Source: Cristatella mucedo
Lineage: Eukaryota > Bryozoa > Phylactolaemata > Cristatellidae
Assembly (NCBI GenBank): GCA_009760855.2
Contig: WPIO01000009.1
Coordinates: 5,333,501 to 5,397,500, forward strand
Length of the DNA: 64,000 nucleotides
Direction: 5' to 3'
The notes below the pieces were generated by a model that did not search any database, was not told the origin of the DNA, and saw only the letters and a program-made list of their open reading frames with translations. Shown one piece after another: positions 47,330-57,741 of this stretch (the first letter of the stretch is position 1; every line of letters begins with the position of its first letter). The position numbers were made by a program, and so were the translations under genes.

Positions 47330-48640
47330 CGAGACGGAATTCCGCTGGGCACCAAAAACAATCGCATGCGGCCGCTGCAGACCGGATGCAGAGGCGGTTG
47401 AAGGGACGCTGGCCAACCGGCGAGCGACCGCAGCGGCCAGCGAACGAGCTATGTACCCAAACGTGCAGCGGAATTGACTCACCGGCGAGCGGATGCCACT
47501 AGATAGATAGCAAAGACGCGGCGACAGGCTAGGCGGCGGCGGCGGCGGCAGTCGTATCTTCAGGCTGCCGTACAGAGATAGGGGTGGGTCGCAAGGGATC
47601 AAACCCTGCAGCGCAGCTGCCGGAAAGCTCCGCGCCATGTCGTAGACCGATAAAATTTGACGGTCGGCGACACAAGTGGCCACAGTCAGCCTCGCGATTA
47701 GACGCTCCCAGCAAGCGCAGGCAAGAGAGATGAGAGACGCGCCGCAGTGGCGGCAGAGGCTGCGAAGGTGCGAGGGCTGGAGAGCAGCGGAAAAGAGGGC
47801 TGAGCGCGAGCTGCGCGCTCAGCTAGCCTTTGCGCACGATCGAGGACTGAAAGCCACTCCATTTCGGCCTTTTAAAGTCGTCCTCGGTTTATAAACCGGA
47901 GCAAACGAGCCGCCGGAGCCGAGCGAGCTGCGGCGCGTGCGGGCCACATCGGGCCACACCGGGCCACACCGGGCCACTTCGGGCCACTTCGGGCGGAAGC
48001 AGCTCGAGCTGCGCAAAGCTCGACGGAGGGGATGCTTCTGTGAGCGCTTTCGCTACCTTGCTTATTTTTGCCACGCGTCGTCAGCGCCGTCACCCTACTA
48101 TGAGCGATGTGACTAGAGCGCCCCACGCCGCCACACGCGCGCTGGAGAGTCGACGGCGTTCGAGTTATTAAACGACGTTCGAATAATTCAACGTCGTTTG
48201 AATTGTTGCAATTATTGCAATTAATTCAAATTTGATTAGACATTTTTCGAGAGGCTGAGGCAAAAGCAAGCCGCATGGGCAGCCACCATGCGAGCGTCGT
48301 CGGGCACGCCACGTTGAGCTGCATTTGACGCTCGCGCGTCGAGCGTCGCCGCTCGAAAGGCAGTCGCAGCAGCGATGCTCGCGCGCGTCGAGTTCCTAGC
48401 GCTTTCCGCTGAGTGATTGCTAATCTCGCCTGCGATACCGAACCGCGCCGTTCGAAGACGCCACGCCGCGTTTGTACCTCGCCGCGTTCCATGTGCCTCG
48501 TCACGGTCTTCGAGCTTTGGAAACTCCCAGGGCCCTCTGGCGGTCGCCGTTTATTGAGTCGGCCGTTTGAGCGAATGTGCCTCACTCGCACTGGCCCCGA
48601 CGCGGTTTTGATACGTTCGCAGCGGTCGGTGTTAAGTGAA
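47330..48640. other. CpG-rich block before the 8-bp minisatellite
   Basis: CpG-dense DNA with no recognised gene. It includes a 10-bp tandem repeat and AT-rich 'gttcgaataattcaacgtcg' sequence near 48180. Confidence 0.55.
47938..47997. repeat. 10-bp tandem repeat (GGGCCACANC), about 6 units
   Basis: Six near-identical units of GGGCCAC(A/T)(T/C)C in a row. On the complement it gives Gly/Pro/Trp-rich frames. Minor CpG-rich minisatellite. Confidence 0.9.
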
Positions 48641-48663
48641 ACGTCCTCGGCCTTCATTTCGTC

Positions 48664-50080
48664 CTTGCCGCCTTGCCGCATTGCTGCCTTGCCGCATTGC
48701 TGCCTTGCCGCCTTGCTGCCTTGCCGCCTTGCTGCCTTGCTGCATTGCTGCCTTGCTGCATTGCTGCCTTGCTGCCTTGCTGCCTTGCTGCCTTGCTGCC
48801 TTGCTGCCTTGCTGCCTTGCTGCCTTGCTGCCTTGCTGCCTTGCCGCCTTGCCGCCTTGCCGCCTTGCCGCCTTGCCGCCTTGCCGCCTTGCCGCCTTGC
48901 CGCCTTGCCGCCTTGCCGCCTTGCCGCCTTGCCGACTTGCCTTGCCGCCTTGCCGCCTTGCCTTGCCGCCTTGCCGCCTTGCCGCCTTGCCTGCCTTGCC
49001 GCCTTGCCGCCTTGCCGCCTTGCCGCCTTGCCGCCTTGCCGCCTTGCCGCCTTGCCGCCTTGCCGCCTTGCCGCCTTGCCGCCTTGCCGCCTTGCCGCTT
49101 GCCGCTTGCCGCCTTGCCGCCTTGCCGCCTTGCCGCCTTGCCGCCTTGCCGCCTTGCCGCCTTGCCGCCTTGCCGCCTTGCCGCCTTGCCGCCTTGCCGC
49201 CTTGCCGCCTTGCCGCCTTGCCGCCTTGCCGCCTTGCCGCCTTGCTGCCTTGCTGCCTTGCTGCCTTGCTGCCTTGCTGCCTTGCTGCCTTGCTGCCGCC
49301 TTGCCGCCTTGCCGCCTTGCCGCCTTGCCGCCTTGCCGCCTTGCCGCCTTGCCGCCTTGCTGCCTTGCTGCCTTGCCGCCTTGCTGCCTTGCCGCCTTGC
49401 TGCCTTGCCGCCTTGCTGCCTTGCCGCCTTGCTGCCTTGCCGCCTTGCTGCCTTGCTGCCTTGCTGCCTTGCTGCCTTGCTGCCTTGCCTTGCTGCCTTG
49501 CTGCCTTGCTGCCTTGCTGCCTTGCTGCCTTGCTGCCTTGCTGCCTTGCTGCCTTGCTGCCTTGCTGCCTTGCTGCCTTGCTGCCTTGCTGCCTTGCTGC
49601 TGCCTTGCTGCCTTGCTGCCTTGCTGCCTTGCTGCCTTGCTGCCTTGCTGCCTTGCTGCCTGCCTTGCTGCCTTGCTGCCTTGCTGCCTTGCTGCCTTGC
49701 TGCCTTGCTGCCTTGCTGCCTTGCTGCCTTGCTGCCTGCCTTGCTGCCTGCTGCTGCTGCTTGCTGCCTTGCTGCCTTGCTGCCTTGCTGCCTTGCTGCC
49801 TTGCTGCCTTGCTGCCTTGCTGCCTTGCTGCCTTGCTGCTGCCTTGCCGCCTCCTGCCTTGCTGCCTTGCTGCCTTGCTGCCTTGCTGCCTTGCTGCCTT
49901 GCTGCCTTGCTGCCTTGCTGCCTTGCTGCCTTGCTGCCTTGCTGCCTTGCTGCCTTGCTGCCTTGCTGCCTTGCTGCCTTGCTGCCTTGCTGCCTTGCTG
50001 CCTTGCTGCCTTGCTGCCTTGCTGCCTTGCTGCCTTGCTGCCTTGCTGCCTTGCTGCCTTGCTGCCTTGCTGCCTTGCTG
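48664..50080. repeat. 1.4-kb 8-bp minisatellite (TTGCYGCC)n with phased variants
   Basis: About 175 units of TTGCCGCC or TTGCTGCC, with a few TTGCYGCA units at the left end and occasional 1-5 bp slips. The C and T variants are segregated. They are mixed at 48664-48840, almost pure C at 48841-49240, T at about 49241-49293, C at 49294-49358, strictly alternating C/T at about 49366-49450, and then almost pure T to the end. The C/T site is a CpG, so decay by CpG to TpG is plausible, but the blocks imply local amplification. Because 8 is not divisible by 3, all plus frames and one minus frame stay open for 475-609 codons (Leu/Ala/Cys/Pro or Gln/Gly/Ser/Lys). These are artefacts. Confidence 0.97.
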
Positions 50081-50727
50081 AGGAAGCCTCAATTTTATAA
50101 CTCCTTAGCCTCGACTCGTGTGATAGTCACGAGCCGAAACAGGCAGTCACGTGCTGGAGACTGGCACAGCGAAGCTACTGCAGCAGGAGCGTTAAGAGCT
50201 GACAGAGACTGTGGTAGCAATCCGGGAGCCTTCTACGGGTAGCATCCGACCTTTAAGAGTTTCACTCGGAATACCGCATCGCCAAATTAAGTGGTCACGT
50301 TCGATCACCCTGGGCCACGATCGGGAGGCGAGCTAACTCATTTGCTGGCCACGTGTCTTGCTAGCTTCCTGGTTCTCTTTAGCTTGGACTGCTGCGACTA
50401 AGAACTATCGGTTCCACCAAAGAAGACGCTACCTATAGCCTCCATATTTGCTGCTTAATGCTGCCATTACGTCGGAGTGTGAATCCCGGTTGCGTTTGCA
50501 AGCGCTGAAAAGAACTGTGACTGCTGCCGGCTGATCGATCAGTGGATAAGAAGAGCAAAGTGCTTGCAGTGGCGCACACCGCGTGCCGCGGCCTGCACCT
50601 TGTGCTTCTCCGTCAGATCCAGCTGAACTGATGTTAGCTGCTTGAGCTCGTACCGGCGCGTACACTCATAGTGACGCAATAATCTGACCGTTCAATATTT
50701 AAAAGCAAGGTAAAGGTTAGCTGATCA
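50081..50727. other. Unannotated stretch after minisatellite
   Basis: No gene or mobile signature recognised. Confidence 0.4.
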
Positions 50728-50870
50728 AACAGCCTCACGTGCACAGCGGCAGAAGAGCCTTAATGGCCTTCGCCACCGCATGCAGGGACAATAGCGGATG
50801 GCCCACTGCCGAGCTTAATCCCACGAACTAGGTCGTGAAGATCGAGCTCCTTACCAGCTGTACGCCTTTG
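50728..50870 (-). mobile_element. tRNA-derived SINE, family A, degraded
   Basis: The minus-strand body is opposite 'gcggcagaagagccttaatg' (50746-50765). B-box cognates are opposite 'cttaatcccacgaact' and the A-box region opposite 'gagctccttaccagctg'. The order and spacing match the copies at 47021 and 62392, with more substitutions in the B box. Confidence 0.65.
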
Positions 50871-51205
50871 AAAATAGAAAAATTCGCTCGCAGAAGAGCC
50901 CTAGACTGGGGATTTACTTCCAGAATTCTGGCACGGCACTGATATTGTACCTTGTGCTGCCACTCTGCCGCCTTCTCTCTCTAGCACTAGCACCCGCTGC
51001 CACTTCTATAAATGTTCTATCATCATCGACTGCCCTCCTCACTAAGTGAGCTCTGCATCTTGCCTCTCGTGGCAGCGAACCCATTAGCAAACGAGTACGC
51101 ATCGATGCCTCTCTTAATTTTCGTACGTCATAGAAATCTCTCCAGCCGCAAACATGCACTTGGTCTTCATAGCGTGGAATTACAGATGGAAATACATACA
51201 AACAC

Positions 51206-51248
51206 GTACACGCACACACACACACACACATGCACGCACACACATAGG

Positions 51249-51291
<43 letters not shown>

Positions 51292-51298
51292 GTGCGCG
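51206..51298. repeat. Mirror pair (CA)n - (TG)n forming a hairpin-prone tract
   Basis: (CA)n at about 51210-51245 is followed after 'taggtg' by (TG)n at 51251-51298. CA and TG runs on the same strand are self-complementary, so the locus can fold into a long hairpin as well as adopt Z-DNA. Spurious Cys/Val and His/Thr frames cross it. Confidence 0.95.
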
Positions 51299-51565
51299 CG
51301 CGTTCGCGTGCATGCGCCCGCGCGTGTGCTTGTGTACGCTATATTTTATATTACTAAGTATTTACTGCTGTATTACGATTATACGCTTTTCAGGACAAGG
51401 TTTGAGTAAAGAGACGGATAAATGTCAGCTATACATTGCCGTGAGCCTTAGGGTTCCCTTGTTCATTACAGCTTGCGCTACCACGCTTACTGCGAGACTT
51501 TTGTTAAGGGACATACAGTTCGTCCAGCCAGTAGCCGATTCTAATCCCAACAAACGAGCATCCAA

Positions 51566-51700
51566 TAATAATAATAATAAAATTATAATAAAAATGCACT
51601 TACATAATGCATTAAGGTGAATCAAATCTCTTCCTGGACGCTTGACGTACACTGGAATGGAAGCTGAGAAATCCGTTATATCGTGCACAATTGCAGCGCG
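51566..51700 (-). mobile_element. Weak LINE 3' tail remnant
   Basis: An (AAT)n run at 51566-51600 is followed by 'gaatcaaatctcttcctgga', resembling the complementary LINE terminal block ('gaactcaatctctttccagg'). Short and diverged. Confidence 0.4.
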
Positions 51701-51769
51701 CTTAAGTGCGTAAAAAGCAAATCATCTTTTCCATCTTTTTTAGTGATCAACTATCGGGTTGTATTCGGG

Positions 51770-52180
51770 AAAACGCGAGCGCGACAACGACGGGTAAGCA
51801 GAGTTTTTGCTCCACTCAGCGCTCGACGGCGGCGCTCGGTTTTACCCGACAGGGCACGCACGAGACAAAACCAGCTTTTAAGCGAAATTCCTCCTCGCAC
51901 GTTCGTCGAGCGAGCCCAGCATGCAACCGCCTAGGCGCGCGCCGCCACTCGTGGGCTCGAGCGCATCTCGCAGCAGCTCGACGTTAAGTAATGGCGGCGC
52001 TTGCTGCTTTCGCTCTTAAATGCCTCGTCGCCAAATAGCGCTGGCGGGCGAGAGCGCGCGCCCACTCGCGCGCGCTCTCGCTCTCGCCCTGCGATGGGGG
52101 TGGGAGAACGCGAGCGTCGCGAGCTGGGCAGCCATCGTCGGGCACGCCCCTGATTCGATCTCGAGCGATTGGCTCGTCAC
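51770..52180. other. CpG-rich block with a 14-bp short-loop inverted repeat
   Basis: GC/CpG-rich DNA. 52048-52061 pairs perfectly with 52068-52081 (gcgagagcgcgcgc and its mirror) around a 6-nt loop. The sequence 'taagtaatggcggcgcttgc' near 51985 is a start-codon-like context, but no frame of interest follows. Confidence 0.6.
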
Positions 52181-52304
52181 GTGACGCTTACCACACGGTC
52201 ACGATTATCCGCGGGCCGTCGTCAAATTTTGCGGCATTCAACTTGCAAGCAGGCCTTTTATTCCGGTCGCTGATGAGCGTTCTCTAGTGCCTTCCTTATA
52301 GGTG

Positions 52305-52468
52305 GTACGGTGTGGCCGAAGGGTACGGAGGCTGAAGCGTTCGCCCCGAACCAAGGTCAAGGTGATTTAATTTTATGACCGAGATCGTGGGCTCGAGCCC
52401 CGTGGCATATGTGAACCATTGTTTAATAGAGATTAAGTTCTCGTAAGGTACTATACAAATGAATTATA
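52305..52468 (+). mobile_element. tRNA-derived SINE, family B
   Basis: A-box-like 'tggccgaagggtacggaggc' at 52313-52332 and B-box-like 'gtgggctcgagccccgtggc' at 52388-52407. The remainder matches 'catatgtgaaccattg...ttaagttctcgtaaggtactatacaaat' and ends AT-rich. Compared with the copy at 14425 the head is longer by about 25 bp (extra segment around 52345-52375). Confidence 0.75.
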
Positions 52469-52508
52469 TGTTTTTTTTCTATTCAAGGTGGCTTCGTTTG
52501 GCTGCTCG

Positions 52509-52643
52509 TCCGGCTTCAACACATCCGGCTCAAACACATCCGGCTCAAACACATCCGGCTCGAACACATCCGGCTCGAACTAATCCGGCTCGAACTAATC
52601 CAGCTCGAACTAATCCAGCTCGAACTAATCCAGCTCGAAAACA
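52509..52643. repeat. 15-bp minisatellite (TCCGGCTCRAACWMA), 9 units
   Basis: Nine exact 15-bp steps starting at 52509. The sequence changes directionally along the array: 'tccggctcaaacaca' on the left, then 'tccggctcgaacaca', 'tccggctcgaactaa' and finally 'tccagctcgaactaa' on the right. The 15-bp period keeps one frame with repeated HPAQT/HPART/NPART units inside the plus frame 52459-52674, which starts in SINE sequence. I do not call it a gene. Confidence 0.93.
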
Positions 52644-52807
52644 GCCGGGCACGTCGCAGGTGGCAAGCGAATAGGCGTCGAGCGGTAATCTTGGTTGTGG
52701 GAAGATCTTTTAAAAGAGTGGAGGTTTGAGCTAGTGGCATTTGCCAGGTCAGCGCTTCTATCCGCGACCCGGACGGTCGAAAAGCTCCGCTCGCGTTGAC
52801 TCGTCAT

Positions 52808-52862
52808 ACCGTCTTCCGCAATCTTCCGCGATCTTTCGCGATCTTTCGCGATCTTTCTCGTC
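52808..52862. repeat. 10-bp tandem repeat (GATCTTTCGC)
   Basis: About five imperfect units 'gatctttcgc' / 'aatcttccgc', followed about 10 bp later by one more 'aatcttccgcgatcgcgcgg'. Confidence 0.85.
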
Positions 52863-53882
52863 ATAAGACCAATCTTCCGCGATCGCGCGGACGCGCGCGC
52901 GCGCGACCGACGTGGCGCCTAGCGCAGAGCTCGGCGGCTGGCGCGGACTGCCGAGGAGATGACCAAAGGCCATGGCTGCCGCTGGCACCTTTGCGCCGAC
53001 GCCTCTCGCGAGCACGTGCTGCGCCGTCAAACCGTGCGGTGGCGGCCCAATCTTATCTCGAGCCGCCCATGAGTCCCTGGATTCTGGCGACAGAGGACCG
53101 AGAGCCGCCTTTCCACCCCTGGGCCGCGCACCCTTGAAACTCGGCGGCCGTTGAATATTGGCCGCGACTTGCGTCCGAGCTCCACTATGCCGGCCTCTCC
53201 GCAATCCGTCCTGCAAAATTGACCCACTCTGTCTCTCGGCTTGATTTGCGAGCGACGCGGATGCACTGCGCTTAGCTTGCACTTAGCCGCGGCGGCCGCG
53301 AGGTCGCACGCGCGGGCGCCGCGAGCATTGCATTTACAGGCAAGCGACGTGCGTAGAGCCTATTCAGTGCCGACCGCACTTCCGCGCGACGAAGAAGCCC
53401 GAGATAGACGCGCGAGATTATTGCTGCACGCTAACTTGACGCGACGAAGCTGCCGTTTAGCCAGCGCCCGGCCGAGCCCGACGCGCGGCGAACAATGCGC
53501 GAGGGCGGCGCGCGGGAAACGCCCACCGATTCGCTCGCCGACTTTTGAAAATGCGGCAGGCTGCGTCTTGCGTTGCTAAGGGCAGCTCTCTCCGCCGGCG
53601 GCAGGAGAGCGAGATTTTCTTAGACACGATGCGCGCCTTCCGTCGGATCCTGAGCGTTCAGCTCGCGCGCGCCAGCTCTCCTCACCTGCTGTCAGCTGGG
53701 CCCAAGCGGCCGGCGGTGCCTCGGCTCAGAGCGAGCGAGCAGCAGCAGCGATGGCGGCAGCGAAAACAGCCGCGCGGCAGCGATGGCGGCCGTGCCCTGA
53801 TCGCTCGCAGCGCTTCGGGGCACGGCCGGCAAATGAGCCGCTCTCATTTGCGGACAGTTTAAGAGCGCAGCCCGGCGTTGTT

Positions 53883-53946
53883 GGCAAACAGCGAAATTAC
53901 GCTTAAAGACAACAGCGCGAACCTGTCAAACATGTAATGATGAATT
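53883..53946. promoter_or_regulatory. Motif cluster related to the 42.6-kb module
   Basis: GGCAAACAGCGA (53883-53894) followed by CCTGTCAAA (53922-53930) repeats the two longest motifs of the module at 42703-42761, 11 kb away. Immediately after come TAATGATGAATTGATCAAAT-type AT-rich bases with homeodomain-like TAAT and TGAT cores. At 53829-53851 upstream lies a perfect hairpin GCAAATGAG/CTCATTTGC. Suggestive of an enhancer or promoter, but only by motif resemblance. Confidence 0.35.
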
Positions 53947-53973
53947 GATCAAATTTGCAGAGCCCGTGGAGAG

Positions 53974-53981
53974 TATATAGA
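53974..53981 (+). promoter_or_regulatory. TATA-like sequence in CpG-rich context
   Basis: TATATAGA sits at 53974-53981 and is followed about 30 bp later by GC-rich DNA. A core promoter reading is possible, but no initiator or downstream reading frame supports it. Confidence 0.25.
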
Positions 53982-54272
53982 GCCCTGTTTTATTTCCTCA
54001 AACAAACCGAGGCTGCCCCGGGGCAGTGATAGGACGCCGCCGCCGCGGCAATGATGAGACAGTGATGAGCGGCGGCCCCTGTGCACACACGCACGCACCC
54101 ACGCACCGCGCGCGCGCGCGCGAACGAGCGGCGGCGAGCGAGAGCCCACCCCTGCCACGCCCCTCGCGGGCCGCTCCCAGCCGCATCGTGGCCCGCACTC
54201 AGTCGCAAAGTAGCGAGCGAAGGCCGCTCGCTACTCGCGGGAATCTCATCGCACGGGGAGGAGCAGCAGCAG

Positions 54273-54303
<31 letters not shown>

Positions 54304-54627
54304 TATCTGTCGCGGCCGTGTGTGCGCTGGGCAAACTTCGCTTGTGCGGCCAGATGTCCTGTTGACAAACTGGACGCGGCATGGGAAGCTCTGGATATCA
54401 GTCTGCGCCTGAGTGCTGCACAAACACGACCGCGCGGATAAAGTAGAAAAAAAAGAGCCTCGCCAAGGCACCCGAGCTGGCCGAGAGAGCGCTGATAGAG
54501 CAGGAAGCGCGCGAGGCGGGCGCGATAGGCGCCGCCGATAAGCGCTGCCAGCCGCTGTCTCGTGAGCGTCGGGCCGCGAGCTGCCGATCGTCGAGGAACG
54601 GCGCCCCCCGGAAACCCTGTCCCGGCA

Positions 54628-54653
54628 CACCGGCGCGCGCGCGCGCGCCGGTG
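54628..54653. repeat. 26-bp perfect palindrome rich in CG
   Basis: The sequence is identical to its own reverse complement across 54628-54653, with CACCGG/CCGGTG ends and an alternating CG core. Z-DNA and cruciform formation are both plausible. Confidence 0.95.
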
Positions 54654-55711
54654 CATACGATGCGAGCAAGATGTCGAGCGACTGCAACGTGTGCCTGAGC
54701 GGTGGCGCGCCGTCGCGGCGAAATTCGCTCCTCGTCGTCAGTTTGCATCTCGCTATGGCACGGGTCTACGCCGCTCCCCCCCCCCAGGTCGCCATGCTGC
54801 CCGCTCGGTGGGCGTCGCGGCGAACGGCAGTTTAGCGATGCGAAACTCTAGCGCCGCAGCGATCGTGAGCCTCGACGGAATAAGCGCCACGCAAGCTCAG
54901 CCGCGCCGATAAGTGAAGCGCTAAATTAAGTACCAGGCTCCCTGGGAACGCGAACACTAGAGAAGGCGAGAGACAGAACACGTGACTGAAACGAGAAGGG
55001 AATATCTGCGAGATGGATGGAGCTCCGTTGCTGCTGCTGCTGCGTTCTGCCACTGTCGGCATCCCCCTGCGGCTGCTGATACTGCTCCTGCGAGTCGCTA
55101 GACGCGACTGCAAGGCATTCCACGGCATTCCACGGCATTCCAAAGCCTCGACGGCATTCGTCACTCCTCAGCTGGGAGTGGCACCGCTACTAGCGCTTCG
55201 CTTGCGGGCCTAGATCCATCCGCACGCGGAAGTCACACGCGAACCTCGTTTGTGGCACGATCGCGGTCAGGTTCATCAGACAAAAGAGAGAGAGAGAGAG
55301 AGAGATAGACTGCGAGAAACTGCGAGGAACAAACTCCGATCGCTCAGGTGAGAGTCTCTGATACAGCTATTGCCGCGGACATTGGAGCTTCGACGTCAGC
55401 TCGCTCACCGGTCAAAGGTCGGCCAACTATGACGGAAGTGCTTGCTTCCGGCGTAAAAGGATCCTGCTAAGCTAGCAGAATTGCCCTCCTGAGACAAGAT
55501 TGCTTTCCTCTCCCCATTTCAATCCTTTCGCTAACGGGCGCGAATAGTCGCAGAACGAAATTTGGACTGCAAAATTAAGGGCGGCAAAGCATTTTCGATC
55601 CGTCTCGCCGTTTCTCGCCCATCGTTCGCACTTGCACACTCGGATTGCGTGCTAGCATATTTGTGCCAGTCCATTAAATTTGCATTTTTATTTCTCTCGT
55701 TAAGCAATATA

Positions 55712-55714
<3 letters not shown>

Positions 55715-55756
<42 letters not shown>
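55715..55756. repeat. (CT)n microsatellite
   Basis: About 21 CT units at the AT-rich side of the CpG domain. A shorter (GA)n occurs at 55286-55305. Like the tracts at 23861 and 41068 it borders GC-rich sequence. Confidence 0.97.
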
Positions 55757-55759
<3 letters not shown>

Positions 55760-55964
55760 TGAAGAGCCCTAGCTGAAATCAGTAAAAGGAACTTTACAGG
55801 CACGATCAGCCAGCGGCGAACGCTTTTCTACCTCACGCTGCGACGCGGCGATACAGTCGAACCTCTCTACAACTATCCTCTCTATGTGTGCGTAACGTAA
55901 CCTTTCTCCGTCAAGGAAAACGTGTCAGCCCGACCATTAACTTCCGGGCTTCATGCACAACCTC

Positions 55965-56505
55965 CTAGGGTGCATTTAAGCGTAAGGTTCTGTCGCTCAC
56001 TTTTAGGTTCCTTCCTTCTTTGGCTCCAGCCTATCTGTCCGATCTATTCCCCCACAAGGCTAAGTATTGTACCACACACTTTTCGGAATCTAAAAGTTTA
56101 CCCATACCTCGCACAAATCTCAAATCCTTTGGAGACCGTGCATTTAGTTCGTATGCTCCCAAAGCCTGGAGCTCACTCCCGACTTGCGTCACGACATCCC
56201 CTGACTTGTTCACATTTAAAAGGAAACTAAAAACGCATCTAGTTAGCACAGCATTTAGTGGGTCCCTGTGATTATTTCTTGTTATGCTTATGAGTGCTGA
56301 CACTGTTGCATGCTACCACTAACAAAACTTGCATGCTGACCCTGTGCATGCCACCCCTAACCATGTTATTCTTATTGTTTATTGAGCATGCTAACACTAA
56401 CAACTCGATCTTGCTTCCTTTGCATCAAATTTAAAGTGCCGAGAAATAGATTGAGTTCTCTGAGGGCGCTCTATCAAATGCGTTACTATGATTATTATTA
56501 CTAAA
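55965..56505 (+). mobile_element. L2-like LINE, 5'-truncated copy with intact last exon-like block
   Basis: Starts just before 'ttctgtcgctcacttttagg'. Plus frame 56020-56271 encodes LAPAYLSDLFPHKAKYCTTH, NLKSFGDRAFSSYAPKAWSS and the terminal segment ending SGSL and stop, without interruption. The 3' UTR and 'ctctgagggcgctctatcaa' follow. The ATT run is short (about 56487-56500). Confidence 0.92.
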
Positions 56506-57741
56506 TAATTCCTCGAACTTGTGCTTACATGGAGGTATTGCTCTTTTCACCAACGACGGAGCAAAACGGAATCTCATCGGTGCAAAGATACTTAGCGTGC
56601 ATTAATAGTATGCTTTAATCACAATATTCTACTCTTAAAGCTGATTTCCTTAATTAATCGATACTCGATAGTATCCGAGAGTAGCGTGCACGCAAGAACC
56701 GCTCTAGGCCTCACGTGACTAGACGCCAACGCCAAGGCTAGCTACCTCTCGGCCCGGGTCACAAGCTAGCACCCACCTCAGCTCACGAGTTTCCATGTCG
56801 GCCACTGACTCTAGACCGGTTATTTTCTGTTCTGCAGTCTTAGTTGCTAAGCAGGCTGTTGAACAATTTCTTCAGTGAATCCTTAGCTCTTTTGGTCGCT
56901 TCGATGTCTGCTGCGATAAATAGAGCAAAGCTGCGTGCCCACGTCGTGGTACCCTCCTCTAGGGCCAAACCAATGTTCTCAGTACAGGTATAGAAGAGTT
57001 TGCACCCCGAAATCATATTTATAAATAAAAACGCAAGAAGGACCGATTGTAGTGGCTGTAGTTATGTACAGCTGATTTCAATTTGAGTGTCAATTTAGAT
57101 CAGCTGTCAGGCATCCGGCTGCAGCGCCCCCTGGTGACTCACTCTAACTGTCGGTTGCTGTACGGTAAAGCTATCTCTGATCGTGACTGCTTAAGGATCT
57201 ATCGCAAAAACAGGCAGCACTCGCACGTATATGAGCAGCACTAAATATAGTCAGTTTATTTCCTATCTGGTCTGGTTGGGTACCATTTGGACTCACAGGA
57301 CATAGCCACACTCGATCCGCTAAGATATTTAAAAAGCCCACGTTAAAAGACCAACTGGTGTTCTACTCAACCATTTCGTGGCCCCTGACGTTTTTTACGA
57401 GAGAACTGACCTACATTAGTAGTTCATTACTTCTGCTAAATTTTCCATAGCTCATTCATATTCGTCTCGCATATATAACAACTAGGTAGGTCAGGGACTT
57501 CTCATAAGTTATGCAAGCTGATCCTATGATTTCTAAGAGCGTTATCGTCAACTGCAGTTATTTTTACCCTCGTACTCACGTAATAAAATGCCGTTAAATG
57601 CCATGTGGATAAAAGCTCTTGAAAGGCTACAAATGTATTTTATCAATTCAAGTGGTAACGCAAAATTAGACTGTGACTGTTACAAAACTAAACTGTGTGA
57701 CTATTATGATCGCGTTGAAGTGTGAACTTTGCTGAAAAATT
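56506..57741. other. Unannotated stretch
   Basis: No LINE, SINE or gene signature recognised; AT/GC-mixed. Confidence 0.4.

Larger units (their letters stand above)
52740..55460. other. Large CpG-rich domain, second block
   Basis: Again very GC/CpG-rich, with (CCG)n at 54274-54302, a (GC)n run at 54106-54122 and a 26-bp perfect palindrome at 54628-54653. Overlapping long open frames on both strands are low-complexity and unrecognised. The AT-rich gap at 53880-54005 carries clustered motifs and a TATA-like sequence. Confidence 0.65.

Noticed and set aside
48413-50242. 609-codon plus-strand frame and similar frames in other phases
   Set aside because: They exist only because the 8-bp repeat has no stop in three plus frames and one minus frame; the product is repeat-derived.
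55013-55213. Small frame with a Leu-rich start resembling a signal peptide
   Set aside because: Only 66 codons, driven by a CTG repeat and a CATTCCACGG tandem; no supporting context.
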